DNA of 64,000 nucleotides, taken from Saccharibacillus kuerlensis DSM 22868 (GTDB taxonomy: Bacteria; Bacillota; Bacilli; Paenibacillales; Paenibacillaceae). Numbering within the stretch: position 1 is the stretch's first letter; the number at the start of each line of letters is the position of its first letter. The notes beneath the pieces were generated by a model. The model saw nothing but the letters and a program-made list of their open reading frames with translations, did not search any database and had not been told where the DNA came from. The position numbers were made by a program, and so were the translations under genes. The stretch is from assembly GCF_000378145.1 (NCBI RefSeq), contig NZ_KB899287.1:79593-143592 (forward strand). Direction: 5' to 3'. Below are positions 18,449-27,231 of this stretch, piece after piece.

Positions 18449-19015
18449 TTATGGGATATACTGCTGCACAATTTTTACAATAACGCCGTCCTTAACTGTA
18501 ATGTGGTAAGGGAAAGCACTCAAGTCAAGCAGTCCGAGCGGGTTATTGTACTGAGCTTCGAATTTATCCAAAGTAATCAGTTCATCCCAATTGATTTCCA
18601 TGTCTTCGTAGTTGCCTGTACGATCGTAAAGCTGCATCAGCACTTCTGCATTCGGTGCAGTCTCCATCGTAACTTCGCTAATATCTTCGTTTACGATGTA
18701 GTAGCCGTCCGGAGCTCCGCCGATTTCTTCAGCTGCATCCGGATTTTCTTCCAAGAACAATTTGTCGGCTTCTTCGCCGGTGTACCAATCAATGCGATCC
18801 GTTTCAAGCTGTAGAGCGCCTGTATCATTCTTTTCAACCGAGTTGATAAAGATCGTATATGTTTGTTCCGTCGAAGTTTCTTTAGTCGTATCGGACGCTT
18901 GTTCTGCGGGAGCGGCTGAGGCTGGAGTCAAAACGTTGGAAGCCGGAGCATATCCGAATCCAATCATTATGGCGAGAAGTCCCGTACCGATCATGCTGAG
19001 TGTTGTTTTTTTCAT
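18449..19015 (-). CDS. Secreted protein of unknown function
   Basis: I do not recognise this family. The 188-residue product begins MKKTTLSMIGTGLLAIMIGF and has a signal peptide probably cleaved after ASAA near residue 39. The mature part is acidic, with a segment TYTIFINSVEKNDTGALQLETDRIDWYTGEEA that may be a beta-rich domain, and it ends with VKDGVIVKIVQQYIP. The start is set by GGGGAG nine bases before ATG 19015. It is a single gene with its own terminator. Confidence 0.8.
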   Translation of the reverse strand: MKKTTLSMIGTGLLAIMIGFGYAPASNVLTPASAAPAEQASDTTKETSTEQTYTIFINSVEKNDTGALQLETDRIDWYTGEEADKLFLEENPDAAEEIGGAPDGYYIVNEDISEVTMETAPNAEVLMQLYDRTGNYEDMEINWDELITLDKFEAQYNNPLGLLDLSAFPYHITVKDGVIVKIVQQYIP

Positions 19016-19111
19016 AGTTGCTCTCCCCTTTCGAAGGTCCCTGTTGTGCAAGTTGTAGGTATTTCTTATTACCCGAAAGCTTGCTTGCACAAACCGATTT
19101 TGCAAATTTCC

Positions 19112-19142
19112 TTTATATTTTCATTATAGGACCTGGTGTCAA
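19112..19142 (-). promoter_or_regulatory. Candidate promoter of the secreted protein gene
   Basis: A perfect TTGACA (19137-19142, minus strand) is followed after 18-19 bases by ATATAA/TATAAA. A TATAAT also lies in between but only eight bases from the -35, so the exact -10 is uncertain. Confidence 0.4.
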
Positions 19143-19240
19143 AGAAAGAGTGTCGATTCGATAAAGAAGTTCTTACAAATTCGACTCTTTTGAAAGGAAA
19201 TGCGAGGAAAAGGAGAAGACTATGCTTAGATTTCGACATA

Positions 19241-19273
19241 AAAAAGAACGAAGCGAAAATCGCTCCGTTCTTG
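19241..19273 (-). terminator. Terminator of the second nitroreductase gene
   Basis: On the minus strand GAACGGAGCG and CGCTTCGTTC pair with one mismatch around ATTTT, followed by TTTTTT. It is about 40 bases past the stop. Confidence 0.85.
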
Positions 19274-19314
19274 AGCAAATGCAGTCGTCCTTTTGCCCTT
19301 GAATATTCTATAGA

Positions 19315-19917
19315 TTATTTAAAAACTTTTACGCGTTCTTCGATTGGCTGAACAGCCTTCTCTCCGGCTTCAACAGTCGGACTGCCAAATGGCATCTGAG
19401 CTCTAAGCTTCCATTGTGTCGGCAAATTCCATGCTTCTTGAACACCGGCGTCGATCAGCGGGTTGTAATGTTGAAGCGTAGCGCCAAGACCTGCGTCACT
19501 CAAAGCGGTCCATACAACGAGCTGCAGCATACCCGAAGATTGATCAGCCCAAATCGGGAAGTTGTCAGCATAGAGTGCAAACTGATTTTGCAGATTCTTC
19601 ACGATGTCCTGATCTTCAAAGAAAAGGACCGTGCCGTAACCGCTCTTGAAGGAGTTGATCTTGTCCGTCGTCGAAGCGAATGCTTCTTCGGATACCGCCA
19701 CTTTCTTCAATTCGGCCAGTGTAATGTCCCAGAGCTTATCGTGCTGTTCGCCGAATAATACGACGGCTCGGGATGTTTGAGAATTAAACGAAGTCGGCGT
19801 GTACTTAACCGCTTCCTCTACAATCTCTTGAATTTTCGCTTCGTCGATCGAGATGTCTTTGCCGATCCCGTAAATGGAACGTCTGGCTTTAAGAGCTTCA
19901 AAAAATTCTTTCGGCAC
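19315..19917 (-). CDS. Nitroreductase family protein (YdgI/oxygen-stress type)
   Basis: A 200-residue FMN-binding oxidoreductase. The N-terminal ALKARRSIYGIGKD is the FMN-phosphate pattern, followed by VKYTPTSFNSQTSRAVVLFGEQHDKLW, typical of the subgroup that reduces nitro and quinone compounds. A GTG at 19917 is preferred as start: AGGAGG lies nine bases upstream, while an earlier GTG overlaps that site. It is a single gene. Its substrate is not visible from context. Confidence 0.88.
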   Translation of the reverse strand: MPKEFFEALKARRSIYGIGKDISIDEAKIQEIVEEAVKYTPTSFNSQTSRAVVLFGEQHDKLWDITLAELKKVAVSEEAFASTTDKINSFKSGYGTVLFFEDQDIVKNLQNQFALYADNFPIWADQSSGMLQLVVWTALSDAGLGATLQHYNPLIDAGVQEAWNLPTQWKLRAQMPFGSPTVEAGEKAVQPIEERVKVFK

Positions 19918-19998
19918 GTTAAAACTCCTCCTCACTGAATAACGAAAATATTTTAAATAACTTTTCGTAACATACTATATATCAGTTCAAATGAGGAG

Positions 19999-20718
19999 TC
20001 AAGCTTTCGAATTCAAGTCTGAATGAAGCGGATTTTCTGTTTCTTCCTCTATAGTATCCTTCTCTAGAGACATATCCCAAGGCAATCGACGCCACAGACT
20101 GCGTGAATCGGTCAGCAGAGTCGATACACAGTCGATATAAGGCTTGGCCGCTTCAGCGGACGGCTGATTATTCCAAATTTGACGACCCGCCAGGTAAGCA
20201 GCAGCAAATTCCGGCCAGTTTTTGTAAAGCTCCTGTGCTTTTCGGGCTGCAGCGGCAGCAAGTTCAATGGAGCGTTCCGCTTCCAGCCAGCCTGCTGATT
20301 GAGCCGTCCGACAAATGAAAACGTATTGGCCAAGATCCCAAGCGGCAATTCCCGCTCGGGAAAGCTTGCCGCTGTACATCTGGACAAGCCTAGCATGATT
20401 GAACAGGGCAGCATTGCTGTTCAGCCGATCAAAATAATGTTCGCGGTCACGGAACGACAAAGCGCTGATGAAGGATTCGGTTTTGCGGTATGACGCTTGA
20501 CTGCCTTCCTCCCACAGCCAGTTCAGATGCTTCTCCAGCGATTCTTCGTCCTTTACCGACCAAGTGTGTGCCAGCAGCTTGCGCAGTTCTTCCCTGCGTG
20601 ATGCTGGCCATGCGAATCCGGTTTCTTCAAGCAGACCGTTCATTCGAAACAATACGGCTCCCATTGCGAACGCACGCATGCTGCGCTTGTCCGTTTCTCG
20701 TATGCGCAGCTTTTCCAC
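19999..20718 (-). CDS. DUF1266 domain-containing protein
   Basis: A 239-residue soluble protein. The central part (AGIAAWDLGQYVFICRTAQSAGWLEAERSIELAAAAARKAQELYKNWPEFAAAYLAGRQIW, about 122-182) carries the DUF1266 pattern: a W-D-x-R/Q-like motif and a helical segment ending in a Gly-Arg-x-x-W. Function unknown. It starts 17 bases after the J-domain/TPR gene and is the last gene of the hscC operon, so it may be a partner or client of that chaperone pair. This role is inferred from position. Confidence 0.8.
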   Translation of the reverse strand: MEKLRIRETDKRSMRAFAMGAVLFRMNGLLEETGFAWPASRREELRKLLAHTWSVKDEESLEKHLNWLWEEGSQASYRKTESFISALSFRDREHYFDRLNSNAALFNHARLVQMYSGKLSRAGIAAWDLGQYVFICRTAQSAGWLEAERSIELAAAAARKAQELYKNWPEFAAAYLAGRQIWNNQPSAEAAKPYIDCVSTLLTDSRSLWRRLPWDMSLEKDTIEEETENPLHSDLNSKA

Positions 20719-20735
20719 TCGCTCAGCCCCTCTCT

Positions 20736-23216
20736 TTACATGCTGTGAATATCGGGAAGCGGATCGCTCGACGGTTTTGGAAGGACCGGCTGCGCCTCCA
20801 CTTTAGGCAGTTCGACTTCCCGTTCGCGACCGAACCACTTCCATTTGCGGGAAGAGCGACGATGCAGCAGGCGCCCAATTTCGGCCAGAACGGGGCGTTC
20901 GGCGTCTGCGGTCAGCGCTTCGTCCACAAGAGCTTCCGCTTGATCGTAATGCCCCAGCGCCGCTAGGCTTCGAATCAGGTATTCTTCCGCTTCACGCTGC
21001 AGCCCTACCTTGCATGCCGCTTCAAGAAATTCGACCGCTTGACCGTACTGCTCCAAGCGGAACAAAATATAGCCGCCGTATAGCAGCACTACAGGGTCCT
21101 GTTCCTTGGGAGGGATCTGCTCCGTATAACGAATAATGGCCGATTCAGCTGATTTCCAACTGCTTTTCGAAATGAACAAATGTATACGCTGGAGATAGGC
21201 CCATCCGCGCCGCGGATAACGTTCAATCAGCAGGGTCAATTCCCGATCAGCCTCCTCCAAACGATCCAACTGCAGCAGCATTTCGGCGGTAAGACGCAGG
21301 GGCAGATATTCGGAGGGTGCGATACGGGCTGCTTCGCCATAATATTTCAGTGCTTCTTCCAGGTGTCCTGCAGCCCGGCATAGATCTCCTTCAAACACAA
21401 GGCCGAAAGGATCTTTCGGATGTTCTCTTCGGTAACGTGCCGCAGCTTCTGCAGCCTGCTCACGGTTTCCGGCACGAAAATGTGTCTCTGCCATAAGCAG
21501 CAGAACAGCATTCGGGAAACCGCGTTCCAGCGCTTCTCCGAAGTATTCGATCGCATGTGGATAATCTCCGATACGAAGGAAGCAATAACCTGCTCGGAAC
21601 CAGGCTTCGCTCAATCCGCGATCGTATTGGATTACTCGCAAATAATCCAATAGGGCTTCCGGATAACGGCCCAGCGAATACAAGGAGTCTCCTCTCGCCG
21701 AATGGTAATACCACTGCGAAGAGAGTTCCAATGCATGATTCAACAGCTGCAGTGCGTCCTCGTAGCGGCCTTCCATGCGAAGCGACTCGCCGAAGCGATA
21801 CAGCGCTTCCGGATCGGATGGATGCAGCAGTAGGACGCACTTGAGATCATCCCTTGCTTCTTCGAAGCGTTTGAGAGCCATTCTGATCAGCCCCCGAAGC
21901 TTCAGCATGTCCGCCTGCTGCAGAGGATCCTTTTCTGTTTGCCGTACAGCAATAGTAAGCCTCTCTTCGCTTTCTGAGTAACGTTCAAGCTTTCCGAGAG
22001 CTTTCCCAAGCAAAAAATTCAGCTGGGCATCGAGCGACTGCCGATTTTCCATTTCCAGAAGCAGTTGAACACATTCCTGCTCCTTTCCGGTATCCAAATA
22101 CAGCTCTGCCAGTATTCGAGCGTCCATCAATTCATTATGCTCATTCCTAGTCATACCGTTCGCCAGTCTGTCGTTAAGCATAAGCAAACGAATCTGCGCA
22201 TCGAGGTCTTCCGGATAACGAGCACACAGAGCTTCATAAATCTGCTTGGCCTGCCACGGCTCTCCTAATTCCTCCAAGCATATCGCCATTCCGCTTAATG
22301 CATGAATGCTTCCGGGCAGCAGTGCCAGCAGAGCCTGATATTCAGTCAGCGCAAGCTTCCATTCCTGCTGACGCCGCAGCGCATCCGCCTTCATCAACAG
22401 AGCTTCCGGTTCTTCAGGTTCATCTTTTAGCCACTGTTCCACTACCTGCAGTGCTGATTCTGGCTGATCCTGCCTCATATAAAAAATCGCAATCAGCCGC
22501 AGACAGTCGGGTTCACGGTTGTTGAGCAGCGCCGCTCCCTTAAGCGCTTTCTCCGCCAATTCCAAATCGTTTAGTACCAGCGCATAATGGGCCTGTTCGC
22601 GGAATTTCAGAAATGCGTCGTAATCGTAAGGCTCGTCAGCTGCCAATCGATCATAACGCAGCTCCCAGAAGCTGGAGAAACGCTCCATCAGCAGTCCTAC
22701 TTCAGTTTTGTCATAACTTTCGTGTAATCGACGCTCTCTAGTTGTCCATTCAAAATGTCCATCCAACAGATGGAGCACCTTTTTCGGAAGAAACGGATGC
22801 TTAAGCATAAATCCGAACAGCTCATATCCGATGCGTTCTCGCGTCTCAATCGGCCAGAAGAGCTCGTCGTCGAGTAGCTCCTGCCATTCTTCCGGCTTGA
22901 TTCGTCGTTCGATATCGGCATAGATTTCCTCGCAGCGGCGGATGAACTGTGCAGTAGGCGATTCAGGTCCCGGCTCTGCAGCGGCAGGTTCCGGATCTCT
23001 CAGACGTTCCAGTTCCGCTCCGCTAAGAGGTGGGGAATCTCCGTTTTCGGCCAACAGTTTCGCTTCTTCGAGCGCAGCCTCATAGGATCGGCGGATCTGC
23101 TGGAAACCTTCCGGGTCATCTTCCGGATGGCATTCTTTTAATTTGCGCGCATAAGCCCGTTTGATTGTTTTGATTTCCGAGGTCGGTTCTATTCCAAGCA
23201 TGGTCCAAATGTTCAT
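20736..23216 (-). CDS. J-domain protein with long TPR array
   Basis: An 826-residue cytoplasmic protein. Residues 1-50 are a J-domain (MNIWTMLGIEPTSEIKTIKRAYARKL, then CHPEDDPEGFQQIRRSYEAAL). The canonical HPD is HPE here (residues 30-32), a variant found in this short J-domain class. From about 215 to 780 it is a series of TPR or TPR-like helical hairpins, for example DCLRLIAIFYMRQDQPESALQVV and PEALYRFGESLRMEGRYEDA. No cysteine-rich or substrate domain of DnaJ is present. It begins one base after the hscC stop, so translational coupling is expected, and it is the likely co-chaperone of that Hsp70. Confidence 0.88.
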   Translation of the reverse strand: MNIWTMLGIEPTSEIKTIKRAYARKLKECHPEDDPEGFQQIRRSYEAALEEAKLLAENGDSPPLSGAELERLRDPEPAAAEPGPESPTAQFIRRCEEIYADIERRIKPEEWQELLDDELFWPIETRERIGYELFGFMLKHPFLPKKVLHLLDGHFEWTTRERRLHESYDKTEVGLLMERFSSFWELRYDRLAADEPYDYDAFLKFREQAHYALVLNDLELAEKALKGAALLNNREPDCLRLIAIFYMRQDQPESALQVVEQWLKDEPEEPEALLMKADALRRQQEWKLALTEYQALLALLPGSIHALSGMAICLEELGEPWQAKQIYEALCARYPEDLDAQIRLLMLNDRLANGMTRNEHNELMDARILAELYLDTGKEQECVQLLLEMENRQSLDAQLNFLLGKALGKLERYSESEERLTIAVRQTEKDPLQQADMLKLRGLIRMALKRFEEARDDLKCVLLLHPSDPEALYRFGESLRMEGRYEDALQLLNHALELSSQWYYHSARGDSLYSLGRYPEALLDYLRVIQYDRGLSEAWFRAGYCFLRIGDYPHAIEYFGEALERGFPNAVLLLMAETHFRAGNREQAAEAAARYRREHPKDPFGLVFEGDLCRAAGHLEEALKYYGEAARIAPSEYLPLRLTAEMLLQLDRLEEADRELTLLIERYPRRGWAYLQRIHLFISKSSWKSAESAIIRYTEQIPPKEQDPVVLLYGGYILFRLEQYGQAVEFLEAACKVGLQREAEEYLIRSLAALGHYDQAEALVDEALTADAERPVLAEIGRLLHRRSSRKWKWFGREREVELPKVEAQPVLPKPSSDPLPDIHSM

Positions 23217-23217
23217 A

Positions 23218-24918
23218 TTAGTCCTCCGGCTGTTTTTCCGCCAATTCCAGCAGCTCCTTCAGCATCCCCGCTTCCTTGCGGATTTCCCGTTCGTCCTGCC
23301 GGGCCAGCGCCGTTTCGAATCGTCGTAACGCTCCTGCGATTCTGGTTCGGTTGCTGCCCAATGTTTCTTCATAAATGCGGTCGCCTCGAGCTAGAAGAAG
23401 CCGATTTTCAGCTTTGTCGCGAGGATGAATTTTAATTGCCTCAAGTTCCTGAAAGCGCTTCTCGACCTCTTCCATCGACATTCCGCTGGCATCTTCTCGG
23501 ATAAGCAGACGATGCGTTTCTTTTGTGGATAAGGTTGTCACTTCCACTTCCAGAATGCCGTTGATATCGTAAGTGAAACGGACATCAACCGCCTGTTCGC
23601 CCGCCTTTCCTTCAGGAACCGGGATTTCGAGCTGACCCAATTTGATATTGTTACGGGTCAAGCGATTTTCTCCCTGGTAAATTTCGATACGGATCGTTTT
23701 CTGATCGTTGCTGACAGTATAGAAGCGCTCGACGCGGCTGGCCGGAATTACAGTGTGGCGTTCGATAATGGGGAAAAAGTGTCCACTGTCATAGCCGCCG
23801 TCACCATTTTTGACCGTAACCATTGTGCCGAGTGTATAGGGACAAACATCGGTCAATACAATTTCTTTCAATTCCTCTCTGCGCTCTTTCATAGCCGCTA
23901 CAATCCCTGCACCAATCGCAATAGTTTCGTCGGGATGGATGCGTGCAGCTGGCAGTCGTCCGAACAGCCGCGCGGCAAAAGAATAAATGAGCGGCATCCG
24001 AGTGGCTCCCCCGACCATAATAATCTCTCCAAGTTCACGCGGACTTAAAGAGGCATCTTTCAGCGCTCGCTCCACCGGTTGGCGCAGCCGATTCAACAGC
24101 GGCTTGGACAAATGTTCAAACAACCCGCGATCAATCGTCCATTCGTACGCCTCTCCGGCCACCGTGCATACGAGCTTTGCATCCTGCTGCATCGTCAGCA
24201 AACGCTTGCCCTGCTCGGCTTGTTTGCGCAGCGCCGCCATTGTCCGACTATCCAAGTTTTCCTTGTCCAGCTCGCAGCGTTCGAGAAACCGTTCAATGAG
24301 CATATCCGTAAAATCTTCGCCGCCAAGAAAAGCATCGCCTGCTACCGACTTCACTTCCATCACGCCATCGAACATATCGAGAATCGATACGTCGAACGTT
24401 CCGCCGCCAAGATCAAAAACGAGAAATTGACTTTCTTCCTGCTCCAGATGCAGTCCGTACGCGACTGCCGCAGCGGTCGGCTCATTGATTAAGCGCTCAA
24501 CGCGTAATCCGGCCAATTCACCGGCACGTTTGGTTGCCTTACGCTGAATATCGTTAAAGTAGGCGGGAACACTAATTACCGCCTCCTCAATTGGCTCTCC
24601 CAAAAAAACTTCTGCGTCCTGTTTAAGTGTCCGCAGGATAAAAGCGGACAGATCTTCCGGCGAAAATTCATGTTCGCCTAATTTGTAACGCCGGTCCGTG
24701 CCTATGTATCGCTTAAAAAGCGAAGCGGTTCGTTCAGGATGCGTCATCAAACGCTCCCTTGCAATCTCTCCGACCAAAATCTGTCCGTTGTCGTCTACGC
24801 CGACAACCGAAGGCGTCAATACATTTCCGAGTGCGTTCGGAATCAGCGTGCTGCCCTCCGCAGTCCGATAAGATGCTAAGCTGTTTGTTGTTCCGAGATC
24901 GATTCCGATAATCGCCAA
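23218..24918 (-). CDS. hscC: Hsp70-family chaperone, HscC type
   Basis: A 567-residue Hsp70 homologue, shorter than DnaK (about 610) and close to HscC. The nucleotide-binding domain has GIDLGTTNSLASY at the N-terminus, LVFDLGGGTFDVSILDMFDG and EIIMVGGATRMPLIYSF. The substrate domain follows from about 385, with a reduced helical lid. A TTG at 24918 is the preferred start, six bases after GAGGTGA; the frame stays open upstream without a better site. TATAAT on the minus strand at 24949-24954 is a likely -10 box. It leads an operon with a J-domain/TPR protein and a DUF1266 protein. Confidence 0.88.
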   Translation of the reverse strand: MAIIGIDLGTTNSLASYRTAEGSTLIPNALGNVLTPSVVGVDDNGQILVGEIARERLMTHPERTASLFKRYIGTDRRYKLGEHEFSPEDLSAFILRTLKQDAEVFLGEPIEEAVISVPAYFNDIQRKATKRAGELAGLRVERLINEPTAAAVAYGLHLEQEESQFLVFDLGGGTFDVSILDMFDGVMEVKSVAGDAFLGGEDFTDMLIERFLERCELDKENLDSRTMAALRKQAEQGKRLLTMQQDAKLVCTVAGEAYEWTIDRGLFEHLSKPLLNRLRQPVERALKDASLSPRELGEIIMVGGATRMPLIYSFAARLFGRLPAARIHPDETIAIGAGIVAAMKERREELKEIVLTDVCPYTLGTMVTVKNGDGGYDSGHFFPIIERHTVIPASRVERFYTVSNDQKTIRIEIYQGENRLTRNNIKLGQLEIPVPEGKAGEQAVDVRFTYDINGILEVEVTTLSTKETHRLLIREDASGMSMEEVEKRFQELEAIKIHPRDKAENRLLLARGDRIYEETLGSNRTRIAGALRRFETALARQDEREIRKEAGMLKELLELAEKQPED

Positions 24919-24973
24919 CGCTTTCACCTCACTTTTCGTTTTCCTTCTATTATAGACATTTTTTGTATAAACG

Positions 24974-25013
24974 AAAAAAAGGAAAACCTTCCTAATGTTC
25001 CCGGAAGGTTTCC
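24974..25013 (-). terminator. Terminator of the DUF3243 gene
   Basis: On the minus strand GGAAACCTTCC and GGAAGGTTTTCC pair around about 10 bases, followed by TTTTTTT. It lies upstream of the hscC promoter and about 130 bases past the DUF3243 stop. Confidence 0.75.
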
Positions 25014-25140
25014 CCCAAAATCGGTCAGCTGCTTTTGTGTGCGTCATAAGCTGGATGCAAGTACAATCCGATTTTTGTTCTTAACCAGCCGGTCTCAGTC
25101 TCCTAAAATTGCGGATCACCGAGTAACGGTCTGCTCTGAA

Positions 25141-25491
25141 TCAGGCATTCTGCGACAGACGTACGAGCATGTGAGCCAATTGATGACGCTGTTCTTTGTC
25201 GCCTACTTTCCAAAGTTCCTGCAGCAGTTTTTCTTCGCTGTTGCGCGGATCTTCATTAGCGGCAAGATAATCAGCTACTCTCTCTGCTACTTTAGCAAGT
25301 TGCTCTTCGCCGAGGCCGATGCTTTCCCCGATTTTGATCCGTTTGTGGAGGTACTGCTTGAAAGCTTCGAAATCTTGAAGGATTTGATCCTTTTTGTCAT
25401 CACCGATACGGTCGATTGTTTGTTCAACCTTATCCGTTTTGACCTCGCCGTCTTTAGTTACTGCGTGCTGTTGTTCTTTGATATCGCTCAT
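25141..25491 (-). CDS. DUF3243 family protein (YmfJ-like)
   Basis: A 116-residue small soluble protein of unknown function. Residues 40-113 match the DUF3243 pattern of B. subtilis YmfJ as I recall it: FEAFKQYLHKRIKIGESIGL, VAERVADYLAANEDPRNSEEKLLQELW and QRHQLAHMLVRL. The first 35 residues are a charged extension. It is transcribed in the same direction as the flavoprotein gene upstream and has its own terminator. Confidence 0.8.
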   Translation of the reverse strand: MSDIKEQQHAVTKDGEVKTDKVEQTIDRIGDDKKDQILQDFEAFKQYLHKRIKIGESIGLGEEQLAKVAERVADYLAANEDPRNSEEKLLQELWKVGDKEQRHQLAHMLVRLSQNA

Positions 25492-25604
25492 TGTTCATTC
25501 TCCTCTCGGTTGTGTAGTTTCTCGAAAGCGGATGATGATGGAGTTACTTCAAAGGATTAAGCACCTGCTGAACTATTATTAACCCATTTGCCGAATATGA
25601 ACCG

Positions 25605-26522
25605 TCATCTCTGCGATTTATGAATTTTGCGCAATTTTTTATGAATCCAGATAGCCGCTTGTGTGCCTTCTCCCATTGCAATAGTCGAAAGTTCGGAATG
25701 CAGTCCAATATCGCCGGCAGCCCATACTCCGTCAACGTCCGTCATTTTGGTGCGCGAATCAGTCTTGATATGCCGGTTGTCTTCCAATGTAACGCCCAAC
25801 TGCTCCGCCAGCTCTACCCGAACGTGATTGCCTCCGAAAGCGATAAACCCGCATTCCGCTTCCAATACCCGTCCGTCTTCCAGCACCACGGATTGAATAT
25901 CCCGGTTCTCGTCAGCATGCACTTCAGTCACTTTCTGTTCCTCATAGTCAATGCCAAGCTCACGCAAATGATCGATCAAATGCTCTTCGATCGGTTCAAG
26001 TTCGTGATTGACATAAGTCAGGTTCGGTGTGCGTTCAGCCAGCAGAACCGCCATGCCTGATCCATGTTCGCCCGAACCGATCAAAACGGTCTTCCGGTCT
26101 ACAATCTCGTAGCCGTCGCAGTCCGGACAAATATAAACACTGTAGCCAAGTGCATTTCGCAGTCCCGGAATTTCCGGATACCGATCCATTACACCGGTTG
26201 CGATTAGCAGCGTATGCGCGGAAAAACGTTGGCCTTTTCCTGTTATCACAAGAAACTTTTCTCCATCGCGTGCCGTTTCTGTTACTGTTTCCTGTATAAA
26301 TTCCACACCCAACTGCTCTGCCTGCTCTCGACCGGTTTTGCGCAAATAATCGCCGGTTACGCCTTCAGGCCAGCCGATAATATTATGATACGTATGGCAG
26401 ACCGAAGAACGGCCGTAACCGGAATCGATCACCAAAACTTTATGCGTACTGTAGCGTCCCAATTGAATCGCAGCCTGGGTGCCCGCGATTCCTCCTCCGA
26501 TGATAATGCAGTCATACAGCAT
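25605..26522 (-). CDS. Thioredoxin-reductase-like FAD/NAD(P) oxidoreductase
   Basis: A 305-residue flavoprotein. The FAD-binding GGGIAGTQAAIQLGRY is at 8-23, a NAD(P)-binding segment VLIGSGEHGSGMAVLLAER is at about 145-163, and the C-terminal AAGDIG motif contacts FAD. A CPDC pair (YICPDCDGYE, about 132-141) lies where thioredoxin reductase has its redox CATC, so the protein is likely redox-active with disulfides. It is not the housekeeping TrxB by sequence details. The partner is unknown and it lies alone. Confidence 0.87.
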   Translation of the reverse strand: MLYDCIIIGGGIAGTQAAIQLGRYSTHKVLVIDSGYGRSSVCHTYHNIIGWPEGVTGDYLRKTGREQAEQLGVEFIQETVTETARDGEKFLVITGKGQRFSAHTLLIATGVMDRYPEIPGLRNALGYSVYICPDCDGYEIVDRKTVLIGSGEHGSGMAVLLAERTPNLTYVNHELEPIEEHLIDHLRELGIDYEEQKVTEVHADENRDIQSVVLEDGRVLEAECGFIAFGGNHVRVELAEQLGVTLEDNRHIKTDSRTKMTDVDGVWAAGDIGLHSELSTIAMGEGTQAAIWIHKKLRKIHKSQR

Positions 26523-26681
26523 AAACAGGCTCCTCTCCAGTATCTAAGCGGAACTCCCGGAACTTTCAATAAACTTCAAATTCCGGGTCCGTCTTGTTTT
26601 TGCTCGCTTTTGCATAGTAGGTTTCAAAAAATATATACACCAAAAACAGCCTTTTGAACGTTTAATCGCTATAAGCTTTAT

Positions 26682-26710
26682 TTGACAGACACACTGCGGA
26701 TTCATACAAT
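26682..26710 (+). promoter_or_regulatory. Strong sigma-A promoter
   Basis: TTGACA (26682-26687), a 17-base spacer and TACAAT (26705-26710) match the consensus at 11 of 12 positions. It points to the frameshifted small gene and the hemolysin-family gene downstream. Confidence 0.8.
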
Positions 26711-26810
26711 CTATTTAGTTATGGCGTTTTTTTCTTTATGACGAAGCGCCTTGATATCAACCGGACATCTTTTACAGAAAGGAGTCGTTTCCCTTTTCGA
26801 ACCGAATACG

Positions 26811-27192
26811 ATGGCCCCTATACGTTTCTCACAGCGCGAAAAACGGGGGCCGCTTTATTTTTGTCTTTTTACTGACGCTTATTTTATGCCTATCGCCTGC
26901 TATTCTCAAAGACAAAGATCCTATCGATCTTGACGAAGCTCTGGACAATCTCAATAGTGCGGACACCGGAGTCGGACTGCTGCCTTCCGGTTTGTCGACA
27001 ATGTTCTGGACACCGGCTGTCGTACCGTTCGAACCCGACCCGATACCGCCTTACGACCCTTTCTTTCCACTGCATGCAGCGGAACTGATGATTGGCTGGG
27101 CGGTGATGCTTCGCTTGAAGCGTTTGCTTCTGCGACCGCTCAAGTTTCTCTCCAATTACGTGGGCAAAACGCGATTTCACCCCATTTATTGA
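26811..27192 (+). pseudogene. Small membrane or secreted unknown protein, apparently frameshifted
   Basis: Two reading frames fit end to end. From ATG 26811 the first reads MAPIRFSQREKRGPLYF and then loses its sense. The adjoining frame has no start but continues VFLLTLILCLSPAILKDKD and a coherent chain with PFEPDPIPPYDPFFPL and LMIGWAVMLRLKRLLLRPLKFL, up to the stop at 27192. Removing one base within 26839-26862 (runs of five A, G or T) joins them into a protein of about 127 residues with an N-terminal hydrophobic segment. The start is weak: AAGGAG lies 26 bases upstream. It could be a decayed gene, a phase switch or an assembly error. Confidence 0.6.
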
Positions 27193-27231
27193 AATTGCGT
27201 TTGATACACGAAGGGAGAGACACTCGTTCAT

